6,615 nucleotides of DNA from Actinomycetota bacterium (GCA_016781225.1 JADDQT010000114.1:1-6615), one strand, 5' to 3'. Counted from the first letter of the stretch, positions 1-5,868 are shown. A program made the numbers and translations. The notes: a model not told the origin generated them from the sequence alone.

Positions 1-440
1 TGACCGGCCAGGCGCATGCGAAGCCGCTTGGCCAGAGCCGGAGCCTTGCCCCCGGTGGAGACGGCGAGCACGAAGTCGCCGTGACGCACCACGGCAGGAA
101 CGGAGAAGTGGCAGTGCTCGACGTCGTCCACGGCATTGAGCAGTACGCTCCGCCGCTCGGCCTCGGAGAAGACCTCGGCGTTGACCTCGATGTCGTCGGT
201 GGCGGCGATGGCCAGGAACGCGTGCTCCAGGTCACCGTCGGCGTACGGCCGCTCGACCAGCTCCAGGCGGTCCTCTTCGGCCAGCCGGCGGATTCCCGCC
301 GTGACGGGATCGCCCACGACGGAGACGGTTGCACCGGCGTCCAGGAGGGCGGTGATCTTGTCCTCGGCCACGGTGCCGGCGCCGATCACCACGCACCGCC
401 GCCCGGCCAGCTCCAACGACACCGGGTAGCCGAAGGCCAT
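1..440 (-). CDS. cysG: Precorrin-2 dehydrogenase / siroheme synthase N-terminal domain, partial
   Basis: This minus-strand frame is open from an ATG at 440-438 to the window edge, giving 146 residues and no stop. The protein starts MAFGYPVSLELAGRRCVVIG, followed by the Rossmann nucleotide-binding motif GAGTVAEDK (residues 20-28). This is the NAD-binding fold of the CysG N-terminal/Met8/SirC family, which oxidises precorrin-2 to sirohydrochlorin on the way to siroheme. NAVDD (102-106) matches the family's catalytic Asp region, and VSTGGKAPALAKRLR (127-141) matches the conserved segment that contains Ser128 in E. coli CysG. The ATG shares its A with the moaE stop (TGATG), so translational coupling is likely. 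A weak GGGGAG lies 12 bases upstream. The family is certain enough. Whether the gene is a stand-alone dehydrogenase or a fusion with the uroporphyrinogen-III methyltransferase cannot be told because the C-terminus is outside. Siroheme is the cofactor of assimilatory nitrite reductase, which fits the nitrate genes nearby. Confidence 0.87.
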   Translation of the reverse strand, partial: MAFGYPVSLELAGRRCVVIGAGTVAEDKITALLDAGATVSVVGDPVTAGIRRLAEEDRLELVERPYADGDLEHAFLAIAATDDIEVNAEVFSEAERRSVLLNAVDDVEHCHFSVPAVVRHGDFVLAVSTGGKAPALAKRLRMRLAG

Positions 441-898
441 CAGGTGTCGCCGCTCCCCACCCAGGAGGCTTGCCCCTGGGCGAAGACCTCCTTCTTCCAG
501 ATGGCCACCTCGGCCTTGGTCCGGTCGATGAGCTGCTGGGCGGCGGCGAAGGCCTCGCCTCGGTGAGTGGCAGCGGCGGCGACCACGACCGCCGGCTCGC
601 AAACGTCGACGACTCCGACGCGGTGCACGGCCAGCGCGCCGCCGAGGGCGAAGCGCTCCGCCACTTCCTCGGCCAGGGCGCGGAGCTGGGCCAGGGCCCG
701 CGACTCGTAGGCCTCGTACTCCAGCCTCAGCACCGTCCTGCCCTCGCTCTGGGCACGAACGGTGCCTTCGAAGACCACCAGGCCGCCACAGTCAGGCCGG
801 CGGATGGCCTGGACGAGCGCGGCCACGTCGAGGGGAGCGTGCTCGAGGCCGGTGACGAGGACGGGACCCTCGACGTGCGGCATCTGTCCGAGGACCAT
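440..898 (-). CDS. moaE: Molybdopterin synthase catalytic (large) subunit MoaE
   Basis: MoaE binds the thiocarboxylated small subunit MoaD and transfers two sulfurs to cyclic pyranopterin monophosphate, making molybdopterin in the cytosol. Numbering from a GTG at 901-899, the family landmarks are present: GLVVFEGTVR (40-49, with the conserved Arg49), HRVG (93-96), the HRGEAF segment (113-118, conserved His-Arg), and LIDRTKAEVAIWKKE (124-138). In the last segment Lys129 and Lys136 keep the seven-residue spacing of the E. coli active-site lysines 119 and 126. At about 150 residues the length is normal. I chose the ATG at 898-896 because it overlaps the moeA stop as TGATG, the same junction used at the 3' end of this gene. 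The GTG one codon upstream (GTGA overlap) is an equal alternative, and an ATG at 883-881 is possible. No moaD is visible in the window, so its partner must be encoded elsewhere. Confidence 0.93.
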   Translation of the reverse strand: MVLGQMPHVEGPVLVTGLEHAPLDVAALVQAIRRPDCGGLVVFEGTVRAQSEGRTVLRLEYEAYESRALAQLRALAEEVAERFALGGALAVHRVGVVDVCEPAVVVAAAATHRGEAFAAAQQLIDRTKAEVAIWKKEVFAQGQASWVGSGDT

Positions 899-2154
899 CA
901 CCCGACCCGTTCCACTCGAACGGGCGCCCCCGCCGGCAGCCCACCCGGCGGGACGATGGCAAAGCCGTCGAAGTGGAGCAGATGGGACAGGGCGCCCGAG
1001 AGAACGGGGAGAGGAAAGGCTCTGTCCACACCGTCGCCTCCCTGCAACTTCACCGGGCAGAGGAGGGTGCGGTTGGGTTGGCCGGCCACGTCGTCGGCCA
1101 GCTCGGCCGGCAACCAGGCCGGTTCGGGATCACTCCCTTGGAGGGCCCGGATGGCGGGCATGACGAAGGCATGGGCGCAGGCCAGCGCGCTTCCCGGGTT
1201 GCCCGGCAAGGCCAGCACCGGCACGCCCGCGATGCGGCCGAAGGCCACGGGCTTGCCCGGCTTCATGGCAACTCGCCAGAGCTCGAGCTCTCCCTCGCGG
1301 CAGAGCACCTCGCGCAGCCAGTCGTGCTCACCCACCGACGCCCCGCCGCTCGTGACCACCAGGTCGGCTTGGCCGGCGGCGCCGCTGAGCCAGTCCCCAA
1401 CCTGAGCGGGGTCGTCGTCCACCATCCCCGTGGCGGTCACCGTGGCGCCGGCCGCACGGCTCAGCGCCGACAGCAGGGTGGCATTGCTGTTGTAGATCTT
1501 GGCCTCGGCGAGCGGCTGGCCGGGCGGGACCAGCTCGCTGCCGGTGGACAGCACGGCAACCCTCGGGACGCGAGCTCGCACATGGGTCCGACCGAGGGAG
1601 GCGAGCACGCCGAGGTGGACGGGACCCAGCGCCTCGCCCACCTCCATCACCACCTGGCCGGCGGCCATGTCCTCTCCCCGGGGACGCACACGGGCACCGG
1701 GCGGGACCTCGGTGAGCACCGCCACTGCGCCCTCGCGGGGGCCAGGCGCGGTGTTCTCCCACGGCACGACGGCGTCGGCTCCGGGCGGGACGGGGGCGCC
1801 CGTCATCACCTTGGCCGCGGCACCGGGCCGGAGAGGAACCGACGGCACCCGCCCCGCAGGGAGGTCGTCTACGAGATGGAGCAGTGCTGGCTCGTTTGCG
1901 GAGGCTCCTGCGGTGTCGGCGGAGCGAATGGCGTAACCGTCCATGGCCGAGTTGGCGAAGCCGGGCACGTCCACCTCGGCGACGACGCGCTCGGCGATGC
2001 GGCGGCCGAGGCTCTCGGAGAGCGGCACCGGCATGGGCGCCAGCGCCTCGAACGTTCGGATGACGACGGCCCGCGCCTGCTCGTAGGGGAGCAGTGGCGT
2101 CGCCAGCTCTTCGGCCGAGACCGTGCGGGGCGCCACGTCGGCGGCATCGGTCAC
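898..2154 (-). CDS. moeA: Molybdopterin molybdenumtransferase MoeA
   Basis: MoeA inserts molybdate into adenylylated molybdopterin to give the molybdenum cofactor. The 418-residue product is full length for the family (E. coli 411). Visible landmarks are PGFANSAMDGYAIR (64-77, with the conserved Asp72), VMTGAPVPPGADAVVPWE (116-133), RPRGEDMAAGQ (157-167) and the MoCF-binding/MogA-like domain VAVLSTGSELVPPGQPL (199-215). Further on come IYNSNATLL (220-228), DLVVTSGGASVGEHDW (264-279) and MKPGKPVAFG (297-306) followed by LALPGNPGSALA (314-325). The remaining part, about residues 345-418, is the C-terminal beta-barrel domain. The start is a GTG at 2154-2152, one base after the moaA stop, with GGGGG (2164-2160) five bases upstream inside the end of moaA. 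The stop overlaps moaE. Many actinobacteria carry several moeA paralogues, so this copy may be dedicated to the nitrate locus; that is inference. Confidence 0.96.
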   Translation of the reverse strand: MTDAADVAPRTVSAEELATPLLPYEQARAVVIRTFEALAPMPVPLSESLGRRIAERVVAEVDVPGFANSAMDGYAIRSADTAGASANEPALLHLVDDLPAGRVPSVPLRPGAAAKVMTGAPVPPGADAVVPWENTAPGPREGAVAVLTEVPPGARVRPRGEDMAAGQVVMEVGEALGPVHLGVLASLGRTHVRARVPRVAVLSTGSELVPPGQPLAEAKIYNSNATLLSALSRAAGATVTATGMVDDDPAQVGDWLSGAAGQADLVVTSGGASVGEHDWLREVLCREGELELWRVAMKPGKPVAFGRIAGVPVLALPGNPGSALACAHAFVMPAIRALQGSDPEPAWLPAELADDVAGQPNRTLLCPVKLQGGDGVDRAFPLPVLSGALSHLLHFDGFAIVPPGGLPAGAPVRVERVG

Positions 2155-2155
2155 G

Positions 2156-3139
2156 TCAGCCCCCGATCATGGACATGCTGCGTTCGGGGCGAGTGAAACC
2201 CGCAGCCCCGATGGCATGCCCGGCCCACTTCCCGGCGACCGCGTGACGGATGGCTTCGGCTATCTCGCCGTCGCCGGCACCGGCGCGGAGCATGCCTCGC
2301 AGGTCGGTCTCGCCCAGAGAGAAGAGGCAGGTGCGGAACTGCCCGTCGGCGGTGATCCGGACCCGGTTGCAGCTGGCGCAGAACGGGGCGGTGACGCTCG
2401 GGATGACGCCGACGCTCCCGGGTGCTCCGTCGGCGAACCGGTAGACCTGGGCCGGCTCGATGCCGGTGCCCGTGGCGACGAGGGGGTAGGCCCGGTCGAC
2501 GGTTGCCAGCACCTCCTCCGACGGCACCACCTGGTCCCGTTGCCAGCCTTCGTCGGCATCGAGGGGCATGTACTCGATGAAGCGGGCTTCGTAACCGGTG
2601 GTGCGGGCGAAGCGGGCGAAGTCCACGATCTCGTCGTCGTTGGTGCCCCGGATGACCACGCAGTTCAGCTTCACGGGCGCCATCCCCGCCCGCTCGGCGG
2701 CTCTCAGGCCTTCCATGACCGCGTCGAACGCGTCCCGGCGCGTCATCGCCGCGAACCGGTGCCGGAGGAGCGAGTCGACGCTGACGTTGATGCGCCGGAG
2801 CCCGGCCGCGGCCAGAGCCTCGGCTTTGGCGGCCAAGAGGAAGCCGTTCGTGGTCATGGACATGTCGTTGACGCCCGCCGCGCTGAGCTGGGCCACCAGC
2901 TCGTGGAGGTCCCGGCGCAACAGCGGCTCACCACCGGTGAGACGCACCGTGCGCACGCCGAGGCCGACGAAGACGCCGACGATCCGGGTGATCTCCTCGA
3001 ACGTCAACACCTCCGACCGAGGCAGCCACTCGAGGCCACCCGCGGGCATGCAGTAGGTGCAGCGGAAGTTGCATCGGTCGGTCACCGACACGCGCAGGTC
3101 GTCGGCCACCCGCCCGAATCCGTCGACGAGCGGCGTCAC
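2156..3139 (-). CDS. moaA: GTP 3',8-cyclase MoaA (radical SAM)
   Basis: MoaA uses S-adenosylmethionine and two [4Fe-4S] clusters to convert GTP to 3',8-cyclo-GTP, the first step of molybdenum cofactor synthesis (MoaC acts next). The 327-residue protein has the radical-SAM cluster motif CNFRCTYC (Cys23, 27, 30), the SAM-binding RLTGGEPLLRRDL (66-78) and MTTNGFLL (95-102). The second cluster, which binds GTP, is marked by CASCNRVR (254-261) plus Cys271. It ends in Gly-Gly (SMSMIGG), the C-terminal tail known to be needed for MoaA catalysis. All key residues are present and the length is typical. The start is a GTG at 3139-3137 with AGGA eight bases upstream, making this the best-supported ribosome binding site in the window. 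It is the first gene of the minus-strand run and is divergent from narK across a 187-base gap. moaC is not adjacent. Confidence 0.97.
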   Translation of the reverse strand: MTPLVDGFGRVADDLRVSVTDRCNFRCTYCMPAGGLEWLPRSEVLTFEEITRIVGVFVGLGVRTVRLTGGEPLLRRDLHELVAQLSAAGVNDMSMTTNGFLLAAKAEALAAAGLRRINVSVDSLLRHRFAAMTRRDAFDAVMEGLRAAERAGMAPVKLNCVVIRGTNDDEIVDFARFARTTGYEARFIEYMPLDADEGWQRDQVVPSEEVLATVDRAYPLVATGTGIEPAQVYRFADGAPGSVGVIPSVTAPFCASCNRVRITADGQFRTCLFSLGETDLRGMLRAGAGDGEIAEAIRHAVAGKWAGHAIGAAGFTRPERSMSMIGG

Positions 3140-3147
3140 AGCCCTGA

Positions 3148-3151
3148 TCCT
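3148..3151 (-). promoter_or_regulatory. Ribosome binding site of moaA
   Basis: On the minus strand AGGA lies eight bases before the GTG start of moaA. A second AGGG at 3145-3142 is only two bases from the start and is probably too close. The site supports the GTG at 3139 as the real start. Confidence 0.6.
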
Positions 3152-3200
3152 GGCATGGGCATGCTTCGGGCTTGTTTCGGGCGAACGTCACTCATGCGAA

Positions 3201-3216
3201 CAGTCCCAGTGGACTG
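3201..3216. repeat. Short perfect inverted repeat (6-bp arms, 4-base loop)
   Basis: CAGTCC (3201-3206) and GGACTG (3211-3216) are exact reverse complements around the loop CAGT. The element lies 61 bases upstream of the moaA start, so it could be a hairpin in the moaA leader RNA or a small operator. There is no U-run beside it, so it is not an intrinsic terminator. Confidence 0.5.
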
Positions 3217-3257
3217 ACGCGAGCTTAGGTCTCGTAACTGGTGACATCCGCTGCCAA

Positions 3258-3295
3258 CACCGTGTTCACCGGATCGCAATGCCGTGAACACGGTG
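3258..3295. repeat. Perfect 12-bp inverted repeat, candidate operator
   Basis: CACCGTGTTCAC (3258-3269) and GTGAACACGGTG (3284-3295) are exact reverse complements separated by 14 bases, so the arm centres are 26 bp apart. Each arm holds GTGTTCAC or its complement, itself a partial palindrome (GTG..CAC), so each arm could bind one dimer. The right arm ends 31 bases before the narK ATG, at about the -35 position if narK mRNA is leaderless. A transcription-factor site shared by the two divergent operons is the simplest reading; a leader-RNA stem is the alternative. No U-tract follows, so it is not an intrinsic terminator. The cognate regulator is not in the window. Confidence 0.6.
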
Positions 3296-3326
3296 GAGAA
3301 ATTGCCCCGCCTTAGCGTGCGCGCTC

Positions 3327-4913
3327 ATGACCACGACCGACGCATTGCCGATGGACGCGGCCACCCTCGCCCCCCCTGCAGATGTGGCCCGCCCCGACGA
3401 TGGGGTCGACGGTCACGTCGCCAGGTTCCGCCCGGGCCGCTGGATCGACCACTGGGAGCCCGAGGACGAGGCCTTCTGGGAGAGCACGGGCAAGAGGATC
3501 GCCCGGAGGAACCTGGTCTTCTCGATCTTCGCCGAGCACCTCGGCTTCGCCGTCTGGGTGCTGTGGACCATCGTCGTGATCAACCTGGCCAACATCGGCA
3601 TCGCGCTGTCCGTGTCGGAGCTGTTCCTGCTCACGGCGGTGCCGAACCTGGTCGGCTCCTTCCTCCGGATCCCTTACACGTTCGCCGTGCCCAGGTTCGG
3701 CGGGCGGGCGTGGACCGCCATGAGCGCGGCATTGCTTCTGGTTCCCACGCTGCTGCTGGCCGTCCTCCTGCCCAGCGGCTGGCTGGCGGAGCAGGGCCAC
3801 GGGACGCAGCTTTGGGTGCTCGCGGCCTGCGCGGCCACAGCGGGCTTCGGCGGGGGCAATTTCTCCTCGTCGATGTTCAACATCTCCTTCTTCTATCCCG
3901 AGGGACGGAAGGGCTTCGCCCTCGGTATGAACGCCGCGGGCGGCAACCTCGGTGTTGCGTCGGCGCAACTGCTGGTGCCTCTGGTGATCATCGACGGCGT
4001 GCCGGCCGCCGCCGTGAAGCTGCCGAGGCACGACGTGCACCTCGCCTACGCCGGGCTGATGTGGATGCCGTTCATCGCCGCCGCAGCCATCGGAGCGTGG
4101 CTCTACATGGACAGCCTCACCCAGGCCAAGGCCGACAAGAGGACCTACGTCACCTCGCTCGGTTACGGCCAGACGTGGATCATGTCGTTCCTCTACATCG
4201 GAACCTTCGGTTCCTTCATCGGCTTCTCCTTCGCCCTGCCGCTGGTCATCAAGAACACGTTCCCCGAGTTCCTGGCCGGCCACCCGTTCATAGCCACCTA
4301 CCTGGCCGGCCTGGGCTTCGTGGGGGCTCTCATCGGATCGGTCTCACGTCCGCTGGGAGGCTGGCTCTCCGACCGGAAGGGCGGGGCCAGGGTCACGCTG
4401 GCCGCCTTCGTCGGGATGGCGGTGTTCACCGCCCTCGCCATCGTGGGGGTCAAGGAACGCAGCTTCTTCACGTTCTTCACCTCCTACATGGTGATCTTCC
4501 TCTTGGCGGGCATGGGAAACGGCTCCACCTACAAGATGATCCCGTCGATCTTCGCCGTGCTAGGCCGCAGGGAAGCCGACGAGAAGGGACTCGATCCGAG
4601 CACCGTGGCGGTGGAGTTCAAGCGCCGAGCGGCTGCAGTCATCGGCGTCGCCGGCGCCATAGGTGCCTTCGGCGGCTTCCTCATCCAGGTGGTCCTCCGC
4701 CAGGCCAGCCTCGGCGTCTCCGACCTGGTGAAGGCGGCCAAGACGCCGGCGGAGAAGGTGGCCGTGGCCGCCGCCAACGCCGACTGGTCCGTCCCCGCCC
4801 TCTGGGTCTTCCTCGGTTCCTACGTCGTGTTCGCCGCCGTCACCTGGGCTGTGTACCTGCGCAAGAGCTTTGCCACGGGCAGGGTCCCGAGCATGGCCCA
4901 CGCTTCAGTGTGA
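3327..4913 (+). CDS. narK: Nitrate/nitrite transporter NarK (MFS, NNP family)
   Basis: This is an inner-membrane major-facilitator protein that takes up nitrate or exchanges it with nitrite. The 528 residues show a cytosolic N-terminal segment with the family motif WEPEDEAFWESTGKRIARRN (43-62), then about twelve hydrophobic spans from residue 64 to 511. LRIPYTF (113-119) places Arg114 where E. coli NarK has its substrate-binding Arg89. The nitrate signature is AGFGGGNFSSSMFNISFFYP (172-191), and a second one, LAGMGNGSTYKMIP (393-406), lies in the second half. SRPLGGWLSDRKGG (340-353) is the MFS loop motif after span 8, and its Arg341 probably matches the second substrate Arg (Arg305). The family call is firm, but transport direction cannot be read from sequence. 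An in-frame TGA at 3285-3287 with no other start codon after it makes the ATG at 3327 the most upstream start. No Shine-Dalgarno precedes it, suggesting leaderless translation. Neighbours support nitrate assimilation. The stop is 12 bases from the convergent gene's stop. Confidence 0.96.
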   Translation: MTTTDALPMDAATLAPPADVARPDDGVDGHVARFRPGRWIDHWEPEDEAFWESTGKRIARRNLVFSIFAEHLGFAVWVLWTIVVINLANIGIALSVSELFLLTAVPNLVGSFLRIPYTFAVPRFGGRAWTAMSAALLLVPTLLLAVLLPSGWLAEQGHGTQLWVLAACAATAGFGGGNFSSSMFNISFFYPEGRKGFALGMNAAGGNLGVASAQLLVPLVIIDGVPAAAVKLPRHDVHLAYAGLMWMPFIAAAAIGAWLYMDSLTQAKADKRTYVTSLGYGQTWIMSFLYIGTFGSFIGFSFALPLVIKNTFPEFLAGHPFIATYLAGLGFVGALIGSVSRPLGGWLSDRKGGARVTLAAFVGMAVFTALAIVGVKERSFFTFFTSYMVIFLLAGMGNGSTYKMIPSIFAVLGRREADEKGLDPSTVAVEFKRRAAAVIGVAGAIGAFGGFLIQVVLRQASLGVSDLVKAAKTPAEKVAVAAANADWSVPALWVFLGSYVVFAAVTWAVYLRKSFATGRVPSMAHASV

Positions 4914-4925
4914 GGACCGGTGAGT

Positions 4926-5171
4926 TCATGTGGTCGGGCCAGGGTCCGCTTCGGTCGAGAGCGGTTCCAGGGACTCCGCCACGCCGAGGGCCTCTTCGGG
5001 TGACAGACCGGCAGTCGCCGCCAGCCAGCACGCCAGCGGTGCAGCCCGGCGCTCCGACTGATGGGCGGCCACCCGCGCCAGGTCGAGGATTCGGACCACC
5101 TCCTCTTCGCCCGGCTCGGCCAGCCCGAGCCGGCGGGAGAAGCCGGCGACCCACTCCTCGGCGGTGGTCAT
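4926..5171 (-). CDS. Small DUF6457-like protein next to mobA
   Basis: This 81-residue protein is predicted soluble, with no signal peptide, membrane span or metal-binding cluster. It appears largely helical: an N-terminal TAEEWVAGFSRRLGL (3-17), then the core LDLARVAAHQSERRAAPLA (29-47) running into a second helix-prone part, and an acidic/proline tail. The core (LARxxAHxxERRxAPL) resembles DUF6457, a small domain that I recall in actinobacteria beside or fused to MobA-type nucleotidyltransferases; the match is from memory. Its function is unknown. A helper role in MGD formation or delivery of the cofactor to the nitrate reductase is a guess from context. The ATG at 5171-5169 is the first in-frame start and has no Shine-Dalgarno. 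TAGCCT, read on the minus strand, ends ten bases upstream and could be a -10 for a near-leaderless mRNA. The gene converges on narK and diverges from mobA, so it is transcribed on its own. GC-rich codon use matches its neighbours. Confidence 0.72.
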   Translation of the reverse strand: MTTAEEWVAGFSRRLGLAEPGEEEVVRILDLARVAAHQSERRAAPLACWLAATAGLSPEEALGVAESLEPLSTEADPGPTT

Positions 5172-5222
5172 GAGAGGAGCGAGGCTACTCAGCAGTCACC
5201 ATGAACGATCGTTGCGTCCCGC
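5172..5222. promoter_or_regulatory. Short divergent promoter region, DUF6457 gene / mobA
   Basis: Only 51 bases separate the two divergent start codons, so promoters for both genes must be packed here or overlap. A perfect 10-bp palindrome, AACGATCGTT (5204-5213), lies nine bases before the mobA ATG. Neither gene has a Shine-Dalgarno sequence in this interval. I see no convincing -35/-10 pair for mobA. Confidence 0.45.
5204..5213. repeat. 10-bp perfect palindrome before mobA
   Basis: AACGATCGTT equals its own reverse complement, and the flanking bases (G at 5203, G at 5214) do not extend it. It is in the right place for an operator over the mobA transcription start, but palindromes of this length also arise by chance. 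Confidence 0.35.
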
Positions 5223-5822
5223 ATGACCGGCCGGCACGCTGGCCTGGTGCTGGCGGGCGGTTCCGGCCGGCGCCTCGGACGGCCCAAGGCGGGCGTGGTC
5301 ATGGAGGGGCGAAGTCTCCTGGAGCGTGCGGTCACCATGCTGAGCGAGCGCTGCGCGGAGGTGGTCGTGGTGTCGCGGACCGGAGTCCCCCTCCCTCCGA
5401 TCGCCGTGCCCGTGGTGCTCGACGGACCGGGCCCGAACGGCCCTATGAACGCCCTCGCCGCCGGGCTGGCCGCGCTCACATCGGAGGACGTCGTAGTGCT
5501 GGCATGCGATCTCCCACTGGCGGGGCCTGTGATCGATCGGCTTATCGAGGTGCCGGGTCACACCGCGGCAGCGGCGTCCGACGGCTCCCGCCTCCAACCG
5601 CTCTGTGCCCGCTATCCCAGGGCTCGCACCTTGGAGGCGGTGAGAGGGCTGATGGCGGCCGGCGATTTCCGCATGACGGGGCTGGTTGCCGCCGTGGGCG
5701 CCGTCACCGTCGCTGCGTCGGACCGCGAGCTGCTCAACGTCAACCAGGAGGAGGACGTGGAGTTGGCTGCACACCTGCTCCTCGACGTCACCAAGCCGCA
5801 AGGAAGCGTTCCCGGGACCTGA
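5223..5822 (+). CDS. mobA: Molybdenum cofactor guanylyltransferase MobA
   Basis: MobA transfers GMP from GTP to the molybdenum cofactor, giving the MGD form used by DMSO-reductase-family enzymes such as the reductase encoded just downstream. The 199-residue protein is a single Rossmann-like nucleotidyltransferase domain. It has the N-terminal GTP-binding loop LVLAGGSGRRLGRPKA (8-23, with Lys22), the guanine/pterin-side segment DGPGPNGPMNALAAGL (67-82), the metal-binding ACDLPLA (94-100, Asp96) and the late NVNQEED motif (172-178). E. coli MobA is 194 residues, so it is complete. A TGA at 5202-5204 in the same frame leaves the ATG at 5223 as the only sensible start; no Shine-Dalgarno precedes it. 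The related cytidylyltransferase MocA is the main alternative. I prefer MobA because of the DGPGPNGP and NVN motifs and because the neighbouring enzyme type uses bis-MGD. No mobB is visible. Confidence 0.88.
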   Translation: MTGRHAGLVLAGGSGRRLGRPKAGVVMEGRSLLERAVTMLSERCAEVVVVSRTGVPLPPIAVPVVLDGPGPNGPMNALAAGLAALTSEDVVVLACDLPLAGPVIDRLIEVPGHTAAAASDGSRLQPLCARYPRARTLEAVRGLMAAGDFRMTGLVAAVGAVTVAASDRELLNVNQEEDVELAAHLLLDVTKPQGSVPGT

Positions 5823-5832
5823 ACACGGCGGA
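5820..5832 (+). promoter_or_regulatory. Possible half-site shared with the moaA-narK inverted repeat
   Basis: TGAACACGGCGGA here matches TGAACACGGTGGA at 3285-3297 (right arm of the perfect inverted repeat) in 12 of 13 bases. It overlaps the mobA stop codon and ends 36 bases before the GTG start of the nitrate reductase gene; the narK copy ends 29 bases before its ATG. The opposite arm is only weakly present here (GTTC at 5808-5811). This may be one site of a common regulator, or coincidence. Confidence 0.3.
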
Positions 5833-5856
5833 CCCGGGACAGAAACCGGCGCTGCC

Positions 5857-5862
5857 TAGGGT
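5857..5862 (+). promoter_or_regulatory. Start signal of the nitrate reductase gene: RBS or -10 element
   Basis: TAGGGT can be read two ways. AGGG (5858-5861) is a Shine-Dalgarno-like match seven bases before the GTG at 5869. TAnnnT ending six bases before that GTG is also the spacing of a -10 element for a leaderless transcript. Both readings favour the GTG over the ATG at 5890, which has no such signal. Confidence 0.4.
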
Positions 5863-5868
5863 CACCTC

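Larger units (their letters stand above)
3140..3326. promoter_or_regulatory. Divergent control region between moaA and narK
   Basis: This 187-base stretch has no credible gene and must hold the promoters for the minus-strand Moco run and for narK. It contains a 6-bp hairpin (3201-3216), a perfect 12-bp inverted repeat (3258-3295), and a GCGAAC direct repeat at 3181-3186 and 3196-3201. For narK, TAGCGT at 3313-3318 fits the loose TAnnnT -10 pattern eight bases before the ATG, which would give a leaderless or nearly leaderless mRNA; no good -35 is visible. For moaA I see no convincing -10/-35 pair. I looked for the architecture of a Moco riboswitch ahead of moaA and could not recognise one. Confidence 0.6.

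Noticed and set aside
973..2196. A 407-codon plus-strand open frame antisense to moeA
   Set aside because: Composition and lack of motifs mark it as a shadow of moeA.
2123..3217. A 364-codon plus-strand open frame antisense to moaA
   Set aside because: High G+C leaves antisense frames open. The translation has no family resemblance, and moaA on the other strand has all catalytic cysteines.
3258..3295. Intrinsic terminator
   Set aside because: The stem is perfect, but the 14-base loop is long and no T-run follows on either strand. It also sits ahead of start codons, not after a stop.
3140..3326. Molybdenum cofactor riboswitch ahead of moaA
   Set aside because: I could not match the known Moco RNA architecture in the moaA leader. 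Only a short hairpin and a palindromic operator-like repeat are visible. A covariance-model search would settle it.
3312..4283. A 323-codon minus-strand open frame antisense to narK
   Set aside because: Gly/Arg/Glu/His-rich translation with no domain. It would overlap narK fully and share its promoter region implausibly.
3284..5173. A 629-codon plus-strand open frame overlapping narK
   Set aside because: It is a frame-shifted shadow of narK: low-complexity Arg/Gly/Pro-rich translation with no recognisable domain, while the narK frame has clear transporter motifs along its whole length.
5223..5822. MocA-type cytidylyltransferase or another sugar-nucleotide transferase
   Set aside because: The LAGG loop is shared by these families, but DGPGPNGP and NVNQEED and the adjacent bis-MGD enzyme favour MobA.
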